Shown: positions 34,993 through 44,080, counted from the stretch's first letter. The stretch: DNA of 64,000 nucleotides from Membranihabitans marinus (GCF_021729155.1 NZ_JAJQYA010000004.1:186001-250000), one strand, 5' to 3'. Program-made: numbers and translations. Notes: generated from the letters alone by a model not told the origin.

Positions 34993-36887
34993 TAAGTCTT
35001 CTCATTTAGATACAATAAATCATTTTTATAGCTGACGACTTTGTGTCGATACAATGCGCGAATAGCTTCTTTGGCCATATACTCATTTTCTTCTGATAAA
35101 ATTAAATCGTAGACTCTATATGGTTGTTGTTCTAATTTTTGTTTAAATACATGGTACATTTCATCCAATCCTTTTTCTTGATCGGTCCAACGAATATATT
35201 CGCTACAACAATGCCCACATTCCAAGGTTGGTTCTTCGCCAAAATATTTCTGTAAATGATTAAACTTACATCCTTCATTTTCAACAAATTCAATCATTTG
35301 ATTCCACCCCAATTGTTCTCTTTCTTTAAGATCAGTAATAAATTTATGATCAAAGTTAAGATTTTTTAGCACAGGTCGTCCCTCGGGAAATTCTATTAAA
35401 GCATACTCTCCTTCGGGATAGTAGTCCAGTATTTTCATTTTATGCATTACTTTCAATCGATGTTCAAGATCGAGAACGGCCATATTTAATTCAAAAGCCA
35501 ACTCAGAAATTGAAAACTCTACCTCCGACCAGAAAATATTAGAATATGACCTCATCAAAAAGCTTAAGACTTCATGAAGTTTTGGTTGACTGTGTTGTAA
35601 GATAGGGAGATCTACTTGTGCTTTGTGTACAATAACTGAGGCCATTTGTGGACGAGGTTCAACGTAGACCAACACTCCCAATTGATCCAATAGACGAAAG
35701 GCGTAGTGAAATCGGGTGTATGAAAGAGGAAAATGATCGACAAAATTTAAAAAATTAAAATACTTGCGATAATAACTATTTGACACCGGTATTTGAAAAT
35801 AATCTACCAACATGCGCAAAACGGAACGCAATCCATCTGGACTCGGATATTTAGTTTCAATTCTTTCGTGGCCTTGTTCAATATCTTCGGCATTCCACAG
35901 AAGATAACTTTTACAGGGAAGTCCATCTCGACCAGCCCGCCCAATTTCCTGATAATATTCTTCAATAGTAGGTGGTGGAGACATATGAACTATCCATCGC
36001 ACATTGTCTTTATCGATCCCCATTCCGAAAGCATTGGTTGCGACTATAAACTGATATTCACCGGACAACCATTTTTCCATTACTATTAAGCGATCGTTTC
36101 TTTCCATGCCGGCATGAAAATAAGTACAATTACAGCCCAAACTAGACAACATGGACGAAATAGATTCCGTACCAGCACGATTTCTTATATAAATAATGCC
36201 ACTTCCCTCCAATTCTAAGACAAAATTGGCCAGTAACTTATGCTTGTCTCCTTCTTCATATACATATAGAGCCAAATGATCTTTTAGTATAGAACTGCGA
36301 AAGACTAAAGGATTATTTAGAAGAAGTTTCTCTTTAATATCTGCAGTAACACTTTCAGTGGCGGTTGCCGTTAAAGCTATAAAGGGTAGTTGGGGATAAT
36401 GTTCCCTAAAATTGCCAATTTGCAAATATGCCGGACGAAAATTATACCCCCATTGGGAAATACAATGCGCTTCATCGATAGCAATCAATGAGACCTTGAC
36501 CTGTTGTACTAGTTGTAAGAATCGGCTCGAATTAAACCTTTCAGGAGATACATAAAACAAGAGATATTCCCGAGTATAGACTAAATTATTTAGCACTAAA
36601 TTTTGCTCCCTTTGAGACATGCCGCTATGCCAAAAGGCAGCATTTATCCCCCTTGACTGCAATTGTTGCACTTGATCTTCCATCAATGCGATGAGTGGTG
36701 AAATAACGATGGTTACACCACCTAAGACTATAGCAGGTATTTGATAGCAAAGTGATTTTCCCCCACCGGTAGGCAATACTAACAGGGTATCCTTTTGATC
36801 AATAACAGCGTTTATGGCTTCTTTCTGAAAATTCCGAAAGGACGAGTATCCCCAATATTTTTTTAAAATCTGAATTGGATCTTTCAA
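34992..36887 (-). CDS. recQ: RecQ-family ATP-dependent DNA helicase
   Basis: 3'-5' DNA helicase for repair and recombination (631 aa). Helicase motifs are clear: FRNFQKEAI (Q-like motif 0), Walker A LPTGGGKS (39-46), DEAH box in AIDEAHCISQWGYNFRP, SAT-like TATATE, and motif VI QEIGRAGRDG. The C-terminal region is unlike E. coli RecQ: a cysteine cluster (C...ECGHCC) lies near residues 548-572 after a 200-residue winged-helix-like region, and no HRDC domain follows. It belongs to the shorter Bacteroidota RecQ type. The start is TTG at 36887; an in-frame stop lies shortly upstream and no ATG is available. The glycosyltransferase gene follows with a 1-base overlap. Confidence 0.92.
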   Translation of the reverse strand: MKDPIQILKKYWGYSSFRNFQKEAINAVIDQKDTLLVLPTGGGKSLCYQIPAIVLGGVTIVISPLIALMEDQVQQLQSRGINAAFWHSGMSQREQNLVLNNLVYTREYLLFYVSPERFNSSRFLQLVQQVKVSLIAIDEAHCISQWGYNFRPAYLQIGNFREHYPQLPFIALTATATESVTADIKEKLLLNNPLVFRSSILKDHLALYVYEEGDKHKLLANFVLELEGSGIIYIRNRAGTESISSMLSSLGCNCTYFHAGMERNDRLIVMEKWLSGEYQFIVATNAFGMGIDKDNVRWIVHMSPPPTIEEYYQEIGRAGRDGLPCKSYLLWNAEDIEQGHERIETKYPSPDGLRSVLRMLVDYFQIPVSNSYYRKYFNFLNFVDHFPLSYTRFHYAFRLLDQLGVLVYVEPRPQMASVIVHKAQVDLPILQHSQPKLHEVLSFLMRSYSNIFWSEVEFSISELAFELNMAVLDLEHRLKVMHKMKILDYYPEGEYALIEFPEGRPVLKNLNFDHKFITDLKEREQLGWNQMIEFVENEGCKFNHLQKYFGEEPTLECGHCCSEYIRWTDQEKGLDEMYHVFKQKLEQQPYRVYDLILSEENEYMAKEAIRALYRHKVVSYKNDLLYLNEKT

Positions 36888-36959
36888 CTTACTTAAACGA
36901 TTTGGATCTAGGATGGCAGTTCAATATTGAAGAAACAAATAATTTTTCACATTACAGAA

Positions 36960-37868
36960 CTAAAACTCATAACATCCAAATTTACCCTTTCCACCTCCAA
37001 AAGAAAAATCTTCAATAATATAACCCAATTTCAACATAATAAAACCATAACCATCTGATTTACTACCCAATGATCGTTGAGTGGTTTGCAAATTATTGTT
37101 TTCAAAATAGATTTTTGCTGCATCTATCGGATTGATATTGCTATTGACATCATAGGTGAGTTCCCAACCTCTATTGGCAAGTAAAGCGGCTTGATCATTG
37201 CTCAATGCCAACAGATCAAAATCGACGTAAGTATCAGCACCGACATCATCGAGGTAATCGGTAAAAATATATCGATAATCCAATTCCAAACCTATGGTAA
37301 ATGAAGGGGAAATAGCATATTTAACACCTAGGGTCAATGGGATTCCCAATTGAACCAAGCTATAGGGCTTATTGTTCTGGCCATCAATATCTAATCTTTG
37401 ACCAGCCGTGCCTACTTCTTGAAGAAATACTTTTTGTCCCTGATGTGATGTAGTAAATGGGTTGAATTTAAAGACCGAAACACCTGCTCCTACAAAAACA
37501 GTAAACAAATTGCCACGATCACCATAGGGATCAAAAGGCAAAATATTATAGATACCCTTTACTGAGATTTCATCGATATTGGTGGCAAAAGATAAATTTC
37601 GATCACTTCTATCGAAATCAATATCTTCCGCGTGAACTCTACCGTGCCTATAGGCGAATTCAACACCAAAGTTCTGGGAAAAACTCAACAGCCCATATAC
37701 TTGACCAGCCCCTCCCATCGTTTTAGTAAACTTAGAATTTTGGGGAAGGAGATCACCACTATAAGCCGAAATACCCCCTCCTACTCCGATTTCAAAAGAC
37801 TGTGCAAAAGAAGAATAGTTAAGAAAAATTAAACAAGAAAAAATAAAAAATCGACAGAGTAACATCAT
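36960..37868 (-). CDS. DUF6089-type outer-membrane beta-barrel protein
   Basis: A predicted outer-membrane protein of about 302 aa. A signal peptide MMLLCRFFIFSCLIFLNYSSFAQ precedes beta strands that begin FEIGVGGGISAYSGDLLP. This opening, the GVEFAYRHGRV strand, the LDYRYIFTDYLDDV segment and the C-terminal GFIMLKLGYIIEDF are characteristic of the DUF6089 family of Bacteroidota outer-membrane proteins. The function is unknown. The frame continues upstream to 37913, but the start at 37868 puts the signal peptide at the N-terminus. It diverges from the S8 protease gene, with only 117 bases between, so regulation may be shared. Confidence 0.8.
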   Translation of the reverse strand: MMLLCRFFIFSCLIFLNYSSFAQSFEIGVGGGISAYSGDLLPQNSKFTKTMGGAGQVYGLLSFSQNFGVEFAYRHGRVHAEDIDFDRSDRNLSFATNIDEISVKGIYNILPFDPYGDRGNLFTVFVGAGVSVFKFNPFTTSHQGQKVFLQEVGTAGQRLDIDGQNNKPYSLVQLGIPLTLGVKYAISPSFTIGLELDYRYIFTDYLDDVGADTYVDFDLLALSNDQAALLANRGWELTYDVNSNINPIDAAKIYFENNNLQTTQRSLGSKSDGYGFIMLKLGYIIEDFSFGGGKGKFGCYEF

Positions 37869-37985
37869 ATTTCGACTAAATTTGACTTTATGATCAATAT
37901 TCAAGAATTGCAATTAAATGTACAGTAAATGCAATTTATAAAACGTAAATTCGTGCGGTTTTATCATAAATTTTAAAAAATAAAA

Positions 37986-39623
37986 ATGAAGGTATTTAAA
38001 AAGAAGAGGGTTTGGTTGTTGAGTACCCTTGTCGCTGTAGCAGGATCGACTGCCAGTAGCCAGAACAATGAATGGTTTTTAGAGTTTGGACAAAATGTTA
38101 ATGGGGCAAATGTAGAAAACATTTACAATCAAAATCTCATCACTAATCCTTCAAACAAAGTTATCGTGGCCGTAATTGACGGTGGAGTAGACGCCGAACA
38201 CGAAGATCTTAAAGATATAATGTGGGTAAATAGTGATGAAATACCTGGAAACAACATCGATGATGACAACAACGGCTATATCGATGATATATATGGATGG
38301 AATTTTATAGGGAACGCCAATGGTGAAAATGTTAATCAAGACACTTATGAAATCACCCGTCAATACAAGAAGTTACATGCCAAATACAATAATGTAAAAG
38401 CTGAAGATGTCTCTAAAAAAGATAAAGAAGAGTACGCCAACTACTTGAAATACAAAAGCAAAGTTGAAAAAGAATACGAAAAATCCAAAGAGGATTACGA
38501 CAATTTAATGCAGCAAAAGTTATTTATAGAAAATTTCCTAAAGATGGCCAATGCCACTGTAGGAGATGAAATGGCTATAAATTCCAATACCATAGCTAAA
38601 TTGGAAAAAGAAAAGGCCGACGTCAACCAACAAGTAATCGGTATTTTAAAAAATATAATTGAATCGACTGGTGAAAGTTTTGAAAACTTTATGGCCTTTG
38701 AAAAATTTGTACTGAGCGATATTGAAGCAGGTGAAAAATACTATGCCAGCAAATCTAAATACGGATACAATGTCGATTTTGATCCAAGACATATCGTAGG
38801 TGATGATTTTAGCAACAAAAAGGAAAAATACTACGGCAATAATGATGTAGCTGGACCTGATGCCTTTCACGGTACTCACGTTGCTGGTATTATCGCAGCC
38901 AATCGAAATAACTCTATCGGGATAAAAGGGATATCAAACCAAGTAGAGATCATGGGTGTTCGAGTAGTTCCCGATGGAGACGAAAGAGATAAAGATGTGG
39001 CCAACGGCATTCGATACGCTGTCGACAATGGAGCCAAAGTAATCAATATGAGTTTCGGTAAAGGTATATCACCAGCCAAATCAGTGGTAGACAAAGCGGT
39101 TAAATATGCTGCAAAACACGATGTCTTACTCATTCACGCCGCAGGTAACGAAGCTTCCAACACCGACACCACTTCCAACTTCCCCACCGATATCTATGAT
39201 AAAAAAGGATTGTTTGGCAAAAAGAAATATGCCAAAAATTGGATGGAAATAGGTGCATTAGCGATGAATAAAACAGAAAAATCAGTAGCTAGTTTCTCTA
39301 ACTTTGGTCAACAAAATGTAGATTTATTTGCACCTGGTCACAACATCTACAGTACAGCACCTGACAACAAGTATAAAAGTTCTTCGGGTACGAGTATGGC
39401 GGCTCCTGTTGTTGCTGGAGTAGCTGCAATTATAAGAGCAAACTTCCCTTCTCTATCTGCAGAGCAAGTTAAAAACATATTAATGGAAACTGCCGATCCC
39501 ATTGAGATACCGGTTAACGAACCCGGATCAGAAGAAAAGGTAGACTTTTCTAAATTAAGTGTAAGTGGAGGCATTGTCAACGCTGAAAAAGCATATAGAA
39601 TGGCACAATCTATGGCCAAATAA
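37986..39623 (+). CDS. exported S8 (subtilisin) serine protease with long insert
   Basis: A subtilisin-family protease of 545 aa with signal peptide (about 1-25). The catalytic triad is complete: Asp65 in AVIDGGVD, His295 in FHGTHVAG, Ser470 in SSGTSMAAP, with oxyanion Asn388 in AAGNE. The spacing from Asp to His is about 230 residues, compared with 30-50 in classic subtilisins. The extra part (about 115-285) is highly charged and helix-prone (KDKEEYANYLKYKSKVEKEY), with coiled-coil character. No pro-domain of normal size and no type IX secretion C-terminal domain is seen, so the enzyme probably stays periplasmic. It has its own terminator. Confidence 0.9.
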   Translation: MKVFKKKRVWLLSTLVAVAGSTASSQNNEWFLEFGQNVNGANVENIYNQNLITNPSNKVIVAVIDGGVDAEHEDLKDIMWVNSDEIPGNNIDDDNNGYIDDIYGWNFIGNANGENVNQDTYEITRQYKKLHAKYNNVKAEDVSKKDKEEYANYLKYKSKVEKEYEKSKEDYDNLMQQKLFIENFLKMANATVGDEMAINSNTIAKLEKEKADVNQQVIGILKNIIESTGESFENFMAFEKFVLSDIEAGEKYYASKSKYGYNVDFDPRHIVGDDFSNKKEKYYGNNDVAGPDAFHGTHVAGIIAANRNNSIGIKGISNQVEIMGVRVVPDGDERDKDVANGIRYAVDNGAKVINMSFGKGISPAKSVVDKAVKYAAKHDVLLIHAAGNEASNTDTTSNFPTDIYDKKGLFGKKKYAKNWMEIGALAMNKTEKSVASFSNFGQQNVDLFAPGHNIYSTAPDNKYKSSSGTSMAAPVVAGVAAIIRANFPSLSAEQVKNILMETADPIEIPVNEPGSEEKVDFSKLSVSGGIVNAEKAYRMAQSMAK

Positions 39624-39643
39624 ATAGATTTCTAAAGATTATT

Positions 39644-39683
39644 AAAAACCCCTTGATTCTATATCTGAGTCAAGGGGTTTTTT
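39644..39683 (+). terminator. intrinsic terminator after the S8 protease gene
   Basis: Inverted repeat AAAACCCCTTGA / TCAAGGGGTTTT with a 13-nt loop and a T-run, 21 bases after the stop codon at 39623. Confidence 0.9.
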
Positions 39684-40121
39684 AATGGAATTTTATCAAA
39701 GAAGCTTGGTATGGAATACACTGTCCGATTGTTTATACTGTATCCAGTCACAACCTTCGTGTCGTGACAAGACTACTTTTAAATTAATAAGTATTAAACT
39801 GCGATTGCAGTAATAACAAAATAGCGGGGAAGGAATCGAAGCCACGATCCTTCATTCAGTCCTGTCCCTAAAACAAATCGAAAAATTGCTTACTAATAAT
39901 TAAATGCAATTCGTATTTATCTATAATTCCAAAACCCTATCCATTCATCGCGGGTATAATCAAATCATTTGAGATTAGATTACAAAATTCAACACCACTC
40001 AGTCCATTGCACAAGAGCTAATCCGAGCAACCTCCTACTCCATCTAGTCATTCCGTGTACAAGGCATAGTAAAAGAACTAGACCGAGGAAGAAAATTAAA
40101 TATTATTCATTGAACAGAAAA
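39684..40121. other. gene-free region between protease and dciA-like gene
   Basis: About 440 bases with no credible ORF. A short stretch (39822-39857 on the minus strand) recalls the T-arm and acceptor end of a tRNA but does not pair properly. Nothing else is recognised. Confidence 0.4.
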
Positions 40122-40409
40122 TTATCTTATCAATATTTCCTCTACCACATTTTCTCCTAGAGCTGTATTTATTTTTGTTAGTATTTCTGATCTTCGTTGA
40201 AACAGTTCTTGCTTTAATGGTGCAGAACTGATGAATAATATCACCTTACCATCGCGGTAAGAAACTTTTGTAGTTCGCTCAACAATGTAAGGGGCATTGG
40301 TTTCCCTCCAAATAGATTCAATTCTTTTTTCGTCAATTTTAGTTGCATACTTGGGATCCTTTACGATTCCTGATAATATGTCTTTAAGATTCTTTGATTG
40401 ATTGTTCAT
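40122..40409 (-). CDS. DciA-like / DUF721 protein
   Basis: A 95-aa DUF721-domain protein. DUF721 includes DciA, the ancestral loader of the replicative helicase, so a role in replication start is likely. The sequence shows the expected helix then KH-like strands (KVSYRDGKVILFISSAPLKQELFQRRSEILTKIN), the last helix being the family signature. It overlaps recF by 4 bases (ATGA), and DUF721-recF pairing is common near replication genes in Bacteroidota, which supports the call. No dnaA or dnaN is in the window. Confidence 0.8.
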   Translation of the reverse strand: MNNQSKNLKDILSGIVKDPKYATKIDEKRIESIWRETNAPYIVERTTKVSYRDGKVILFISSAPLKQELFQRRSEILTKINTALGENVVEEILIR

Positions 40410-41512
40410 ACTTGCTTCCCTTCCCTAATATTAAAATTTAAAAATTTAAAATCGGCTTTTTCCGCAGCCTCTTGTATTCTCATAGCATCGGTATCTGTTA
40501 TAAATATTTGACCGAAGCTTTCGCCCCTCAACAAATCCATTAAATTATCGATTCGATTTTGATCCAATTTATCAAATATATCATCGAGTAACAAGAGTGG
40601 TTTTCGATCGATGACCGATCTTATATACTCGTACTGTGCCAATTTCAGTGCAAATAAAATACTTTTTTGTTGACCTTGACTCGAATAGTACTTCGCAGAT
40701 TGCCCCATTAATTGAAAATCGATATCATCTTTATGAGGACCAACCAGGGCTCGTCCTCTTTGAATTTCATTCTTTCGCTGGTTTTCAACAGCCTCCAAAT
40801 ATCCCTCTTCCTCAATTGACACTTTATATTTTGCCAATACAGTTTCTAAATCGGCATTGCAAATTCGATGATAAAAATCGGTTAGTAATGAATTAAAGGT
40901 AGTTAAAAATTCCGATCTTTTCTGAATGATAATAGCAGCTGGTTGAGACAATTCAAAATCGTATTTTTTAAGCAGTAGAATCTTATCCTCATATCTCATT
41001 GAGAATTGTTTGAGCAATTCCCGTTTACGCTTCAACACCTTATTATAATACAATAACGCACGTAGATATTCCCTATCCGACTGACAAATGGTATTGTCTA
41101 TAAACCTTCTGCGGATGCTGGAATCTCCCTTTATAATATCAATATCTTCGGGAAAGATCGACACCAGGGGTATATTGCCGATATGTTCACTAATCTTGTC
41201 ATAGACCTGTTTATCTTTACTTACCACCTTTTTGCGCAATGCATTGAATGAAAACACATAATGACAATCAACCTCATCTATTGATTCAATTCTAAAAAAA
41301 GCAGAATCGTCTTTGACGTGGTCAAAATGGATTAATTTTTTATCGGAAATACTGTAATAACTCTTGCCAAAAGCCATAAAATATATAGCATCCAAGATAT
41401 TTGTTTTCCCCATCCCATTGTTGCCAGAAATCAAATTCAACTGGGGATGGAAAAAAAAATCTACAGATTCGTAATTCTTAAAATATCTAATTCTCAGTTC
41501 TTTGAGTATCAA
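40406..41512 (-). CDS. recF: DNA replication/repair protein RecF
   Basis: RecF, an SMC-like ATPase that loads RecA at single-strand gaps with RecO and RecR. The 368-aa length is typical. Walker A GNNGMGKT (30-37), the signature YSSQGQQKS and Walker B LLLLDDIFDKLD are in place. The start must be TTG at 41512: a stop codon (TAG) lies two codons upstream in frame, and the next ATG falls inside the Walker A loop, whereas the TTG gives the conserved N-terminus MILKELRIRYFKNYE. It is followed by the overlapping DUF721 gene. Confidence 0.93.
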   Translation of the reverse strand: MILKELRIRYFKNYESVDFFFHPQLNLISGNNGMGKTNILDAIYFMAFGKSYYSISDKKLIHFDHVKDDSAFFRIESIDEVDCHYVFSFNALRKKVVSKDKQVYDKISEHIGNIPLVSIFPEDIDIIKGDSSIRRRFIDNTICQSDREYLRALLYYNKVLKRKRELLKQFSMRYEDKILLLKKYDFELSQPAAIIIQKRSEFLTTFNSLLTDFYHRICNADLETVLAKYKVSIEEEGYLEAVENQRKNEIQRGRALVGPHKDDIDFQLMGQSAKYYSSQGQQKSILFALKLAQYEYIRSVIDRKPLLLLDDIFDKLDQNRIDNLMDLLRGESFGQIFITDTDAMRIQEAAEKADFKFLNFNIREGKQV

Positions 41513-41561
41513 TTCCTATATAATTTACTTTAGAGGTAATAATTAATCCGTTGAAGTTTTC

Positions 41562-41569
41562 TATCTTTG
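41562..41569 (+). promoter_or_regulatory. -7 promoter box (TATCTTTG) for pdhA
   Basis: TATCTTTG matches TAnnTTTG and lies 41 bases before the pdhA ATG, giving a leader of about 36 nt. No clear TTG at -33. Confidence 0.5.
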
Positions 41570-41610
41570 AACTTTATTTATACGGACCAAGCGTCAAAAT
41601 AAATTAAAAT

Positions 41611-42645
41611 ATGGCAACTACAACAAAGAATAGCACCGAAAGTAAAAAAAATTCATCGACTACAGAGTTTAGTCCAAAGACCTATATGGAATGGTATGAG
41701 ATGATGTTGTTGATAAGAAGATTTGAGGAGCGCACTTTAATGGAATACGGACGACAAAATATCAGAGGTTTTTGTCATGTTTACATCGGTCAAGAAGCTA
41801 TTGCAGCTGGTTTGATTTCTGCATTGCGACCAGAAGATCCTGTTGTTACTGGTTATCGTCAACACGGTATAGCTATTGCAAAAGGACTACATCCCAATGC
41901 ATGTATGGCCGAACTATGGGGTAAGAAGACCGGAGCGGTTAAAGGTAAAGGTGGATCGATGCACTTTTTCTCAAATGAACATAGATACTTTGGAGGAAAT
42001 GGAATCGTGGGAGCCCAGATTCCTATCGGTACGGGAATTGGATTCGCGGAAAAATATAAAGGAACCGACAACTTAGCCGTTTGTATGTTTGGTGATGGTG
42101 CTGCAAGACAAGGCGCATTGTACGAGTCATTAAATATGGCACAGACATGGAAACTTCCCGTTCTATATATTTGTGAAAACAATCATTACGCTATGGGTAC
42201 TTCAGTTGAACGTACTTCTAGCTTAACTGACATTTATAGAGTAGGTGAAACCTTTGACATTCCTAGTGAGGCAGTTGATGGTATGGATCCTGGTGCTGTA
42301 CACAATGCTATGGCAAGAGCAGCAGAATACATCCGTGCAGGCAATGGACCTTATTTCTTAGAGATCAATACCTACCGCTACAAAGGACACTCTGTATCAG
42401 ATCCTGCAAGATATCGAACTAAGGAAGAATTGAAAGAATATATGGCGAAGGATCCGGTTAAATTGCTTGAGAAAAAAATCATAGAGCAAGAAATTGCAAC
42501 CGAAGAACAAGTAAAAGCTATTAAAGATAAAATTAAAGCTACAATTGAAGAAGCGGTTACTTTTGCTCAAGAATCTCCATATCCAGAACCACACGAGCTA
42601 TATGATGACAATTATGTAGAAGATGATTATCCATTTCTTACATAA
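41611..42645 (+). CDS. pdhA: pyruvate dehydrogenase E1 component, alpha subunit
   Basis: Alpha subunit of E1, binding thiamine diphosphate and forming the active site with PdhB. The 344-aa protein shows the ThDP-binding motif FGDGAARQGALYESLNMA...CENN, the phosphorylation-loop-like region RYKGHSVSDPARYRTKEE, and the YRQHGIAIAKG segment. A Ser/Thr/Lys-rich N-terminal tail (about 1-25) precedes the conserved core. The beta-subunit gene is 30 kb away at 10759 on the opposite strand, so the two must be coordinated in trans. No E2 or E3 gene is next to it. The thiamine receptor between them supplies the cofactor precursor (functional link is inference). Confidence 0.94.
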   Translation: MATTTKNSTESKKNSSTTEFSPKTYMEWYEMMLLIRRFEERTLMEYGRQNIRGFCHVYIGQEAIAAGLISALRPEDPVVTGYRQHGIAIAKGLHPNACMAELWGKKTGAVKGKGGSMHFFSNEHRYFGGNGIVGAQIPIGTGIGFAEKYKGTDNLAVCMFGDGAARQGALYESLNMAQTWKLPVLYICENNHYAMGTSVERTSSLTDIYRVGETFDIPSEAVDGMDPGAVHNAMARAAEYIRAGNGPYFLEINTYRYKGHSVSDPARYRTKEELKEYMAKDPVKLLEKKIIEQEIATEEQVKAIKDKIKATIEEAVTFAQESPYPEPHELYDDNYVEDDYPFLT

Positions 42646-42764
42646 TTTTTTATATCTTCGCAATCAATTTAGAAATAAATATTAGTTTTCTTGATTATAT
42701 AACAATACAATATGTTTAAAATCAAGAGATTAAAATAAGATTTACGGAATTTTAGCTATTTATT

Positions 42765-42790
42765 TACATTTGCCTGACTCGTTTCAGGCA
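42765..42790 (+). promoter_or_regulatory. -7 box (TACATTTG) with adjoining start-proximal hairpin
   Basis: TACATTTG (42765-42772) fits TAnnTTTG, 35 bases before the ATG at 42807. Overlapping its end is a perfect 7-bp inverted repeat TGCCTGA/TCAGGCA (42771-42790, 6-nt loop), which would sit across the transcription start and could be an operator or a leader stem. Confidence 0.45.
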
Positions 42791-42806
42791 ATAATTTTTT
42801 ACAAAA

Positions 42807-43475
42807 ATGTCGATTAGAAATCAAGCAGAAAATCAAACAGAAGCCGTTAAAGGTTCTTTTTTAGAAGAAAATCAGAAACTTATCGTCGGCGCTATAGGAT
42901 TATTATTGGTATTGGTGGTTGGTTTTTTGGCCTACCAAAACTTATATAAAGCACCCCGAGAAGTTGAGGCTACCAATGCAATGTATATTGCTGAGTTTCA
43001 ATTTGAAAGAGATTCATTCGAAAATGCATTATTGAATCCAGGTGCTGGTAACATGGGTTTTCTAGACATCATAGATGAATACAGTGGGACTGAAACTTCG
43101 AATTTAGCCAAATATTATGCAGGTGTTTGCTACATGAAATTGGGAAAATTTGAAGCAGCCATTAGTTATTTGGAAGAATACAATGCCGATGGAGACATCA
43201 CTCCTATAACCAAAAATGGTTTAATAGGTGATGCTTATGGCGAGTTGAAAGATTTCGGTCAAGCAATTAACTATTACAAAAAAGCTTGTTCGACTGGTGA
43301 AAACAGTTATTTAACTCCTTACTACCTTAAAAAATTAGGTTTACTTTACGAAAAAGAAGGACAGAATAAAGAAGCGTTAGCGGCATATAATAGAATCAAA
43401 TCGGATTTTGCTTCTAGTCCTGATGGTTTTAATATTGAAAAATATATCGACAACATATCGTCAAAAGAATTATAG
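42807..43475 (+). CDS. membrane-anchored TPR protein (YfgM-like)
   Basis: A 222-aa protein with a polar N-terminal segment, one transmembrane helix (about residues 26-44, LIVGAIGLLLVLVVGFLAY) and a periplasmic TPR domain (about 90-215; YYAGVCYMKLGKFEAAISYLEEY, IGDAYGELKDFGQAINYYKKA, LGLLYEKEGQNKEALAAYNRI). The layout resembles YfgM, an ancillary protein of the Sec translocon and chaperone network, but the match is by architecture only. It is followed by its own terminator, so it is monocistronic. Confidence 0.82.
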   Translation: MSIRNQAENQTEAVKGSFLEENQKLIVGAIGLLLVLVVGFLAYQNLYKAPREVEATNAMYIAEFQFERDSFENALLNPGAGNMGFLDIIDEYSGTETSNLAKYYAGVCYMKLGKFEAAISYLEEYNADGDITPITKNGLIGDAYGELKDFGQAINYYKKACSTGENSYLTPYYLKKLGLLYEKEGQNKEALAAYNRIKSDFASSPDGFNIEKYIDNISSKEL

Positions 43476-43503
43476 ATATATTCCAACAAAATTGGAAGAA
43501 CTG

Positions 43504-43538
43504 AAAAAGGTGAGTATTTTTGATACTCACCTTTTTTT
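43504..43538 (+). terminator. intrinsic terminator between TPR gene and ribH
   Basis: A 14-bp inverted repeat (AAAAAGGTGAGTAT and its complement, 5-nt loop TTTTG) running into a T-run, 29 bases after the stop at 43475. It lies over the region where the ribH frame could be extended upstream, which is one reason to start ribH at 43556. Confidence 0.9.
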
Positions 43539-43555
43539 ATTTACAAAAGCAAGCT

Positions 43556-44080
43556 ATGAAAATTAAAGGCAAAAATAAGGAATCTATCCTACCCCATTCC
43601 ATTGATAAAATTAAAATAGGAATCGTTAAAGCTTCATGGAATCAATTGATTACAGAAACCATGTTGGACCAATGCAAAGAAGCCTTATTAGCTGCTGGAC
43701 TAAAAGAAGACCAACTCATTATTAAATCCGTACCGGGTAGTTATGAACTACCATTGGGAGCGCTAATGATAGAAAACGGTCATAGCCCTGATGCTATAAT
43801 ATGTTTGGGCTGTGTAATCAAAGGCAGCACCGATCACGATGTGTTTATCAACCAAGGTATAGCGGAAGGTATTATGAATCTCAATTTGAGATATGCCAAG
43901 CCATTTATTTTTGGAGTTTTAACGGTAAAAACGGAAAAACAAGCTACAGAGAGAATCAATGGCGACGTTGGAAATAAAGGCAAAGAATCAGCGGAAACGG
44001 CTTTGGAAATGATTGCACTTCAACAACAGATTCGCAGTGAACGCAAAGGTGAGATTGGATTTAACACACAAAGAAAATAA
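43556..44080 (+). CDS. ribH: 6,7-dimethyl-8-ribityllumazine synthase
   Basis: Riboflavin pathway enzyme that condenses 5-amino-6-ribitylaminouracil with dihydroxybutanone phosphate to give lumazine; it usually forms large shells. The 174-aa protein shows VKASWNQLITETM, the substrate motif VPGSYELPLGA, CLGCVIKGSTDHDVF (His near the active site) and INGDVGNKGKESA. The frame extends upstream to 43520, but that part lies in a terminator stem, and the ATG at 43556 fits the family's length. The next gene starts within the stop codon (TAATG), so the two are coupled. No other rib gene is nearby. Confidence 0.94.
   Translation: MKIKGKNKESILPHSIDKIKIGIVKASWNQLITETMLDQCKEALLAAGLKEDQLIIKSVPGSYELPLGALMIENGHSPDAIICLGCVIKGSTDHDVFINQGIAEGIMNLNLRYAKPFIFGVLTVKTEKQATERINGDVGNKGKESAETALEMIALQQQIRSERKGEIGFNTQRK

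Noticed and set aside
39822-39857. tRNA-like 3' end on the minus strand (CCCCGCTA preceded by a TTCGATT loop)
   Set aside because: The expected T-stem does not pair (C-C and T-T mismatches), and no D-arm, anticodon arm or 5' acceptor strand is found. Either chance or a very degraded relic.
43520-43555. Upstream extension of ribH
   Set aside because: The extension lies in the stem of the preceding terminator and adds residues not seen in lumazine synthases.
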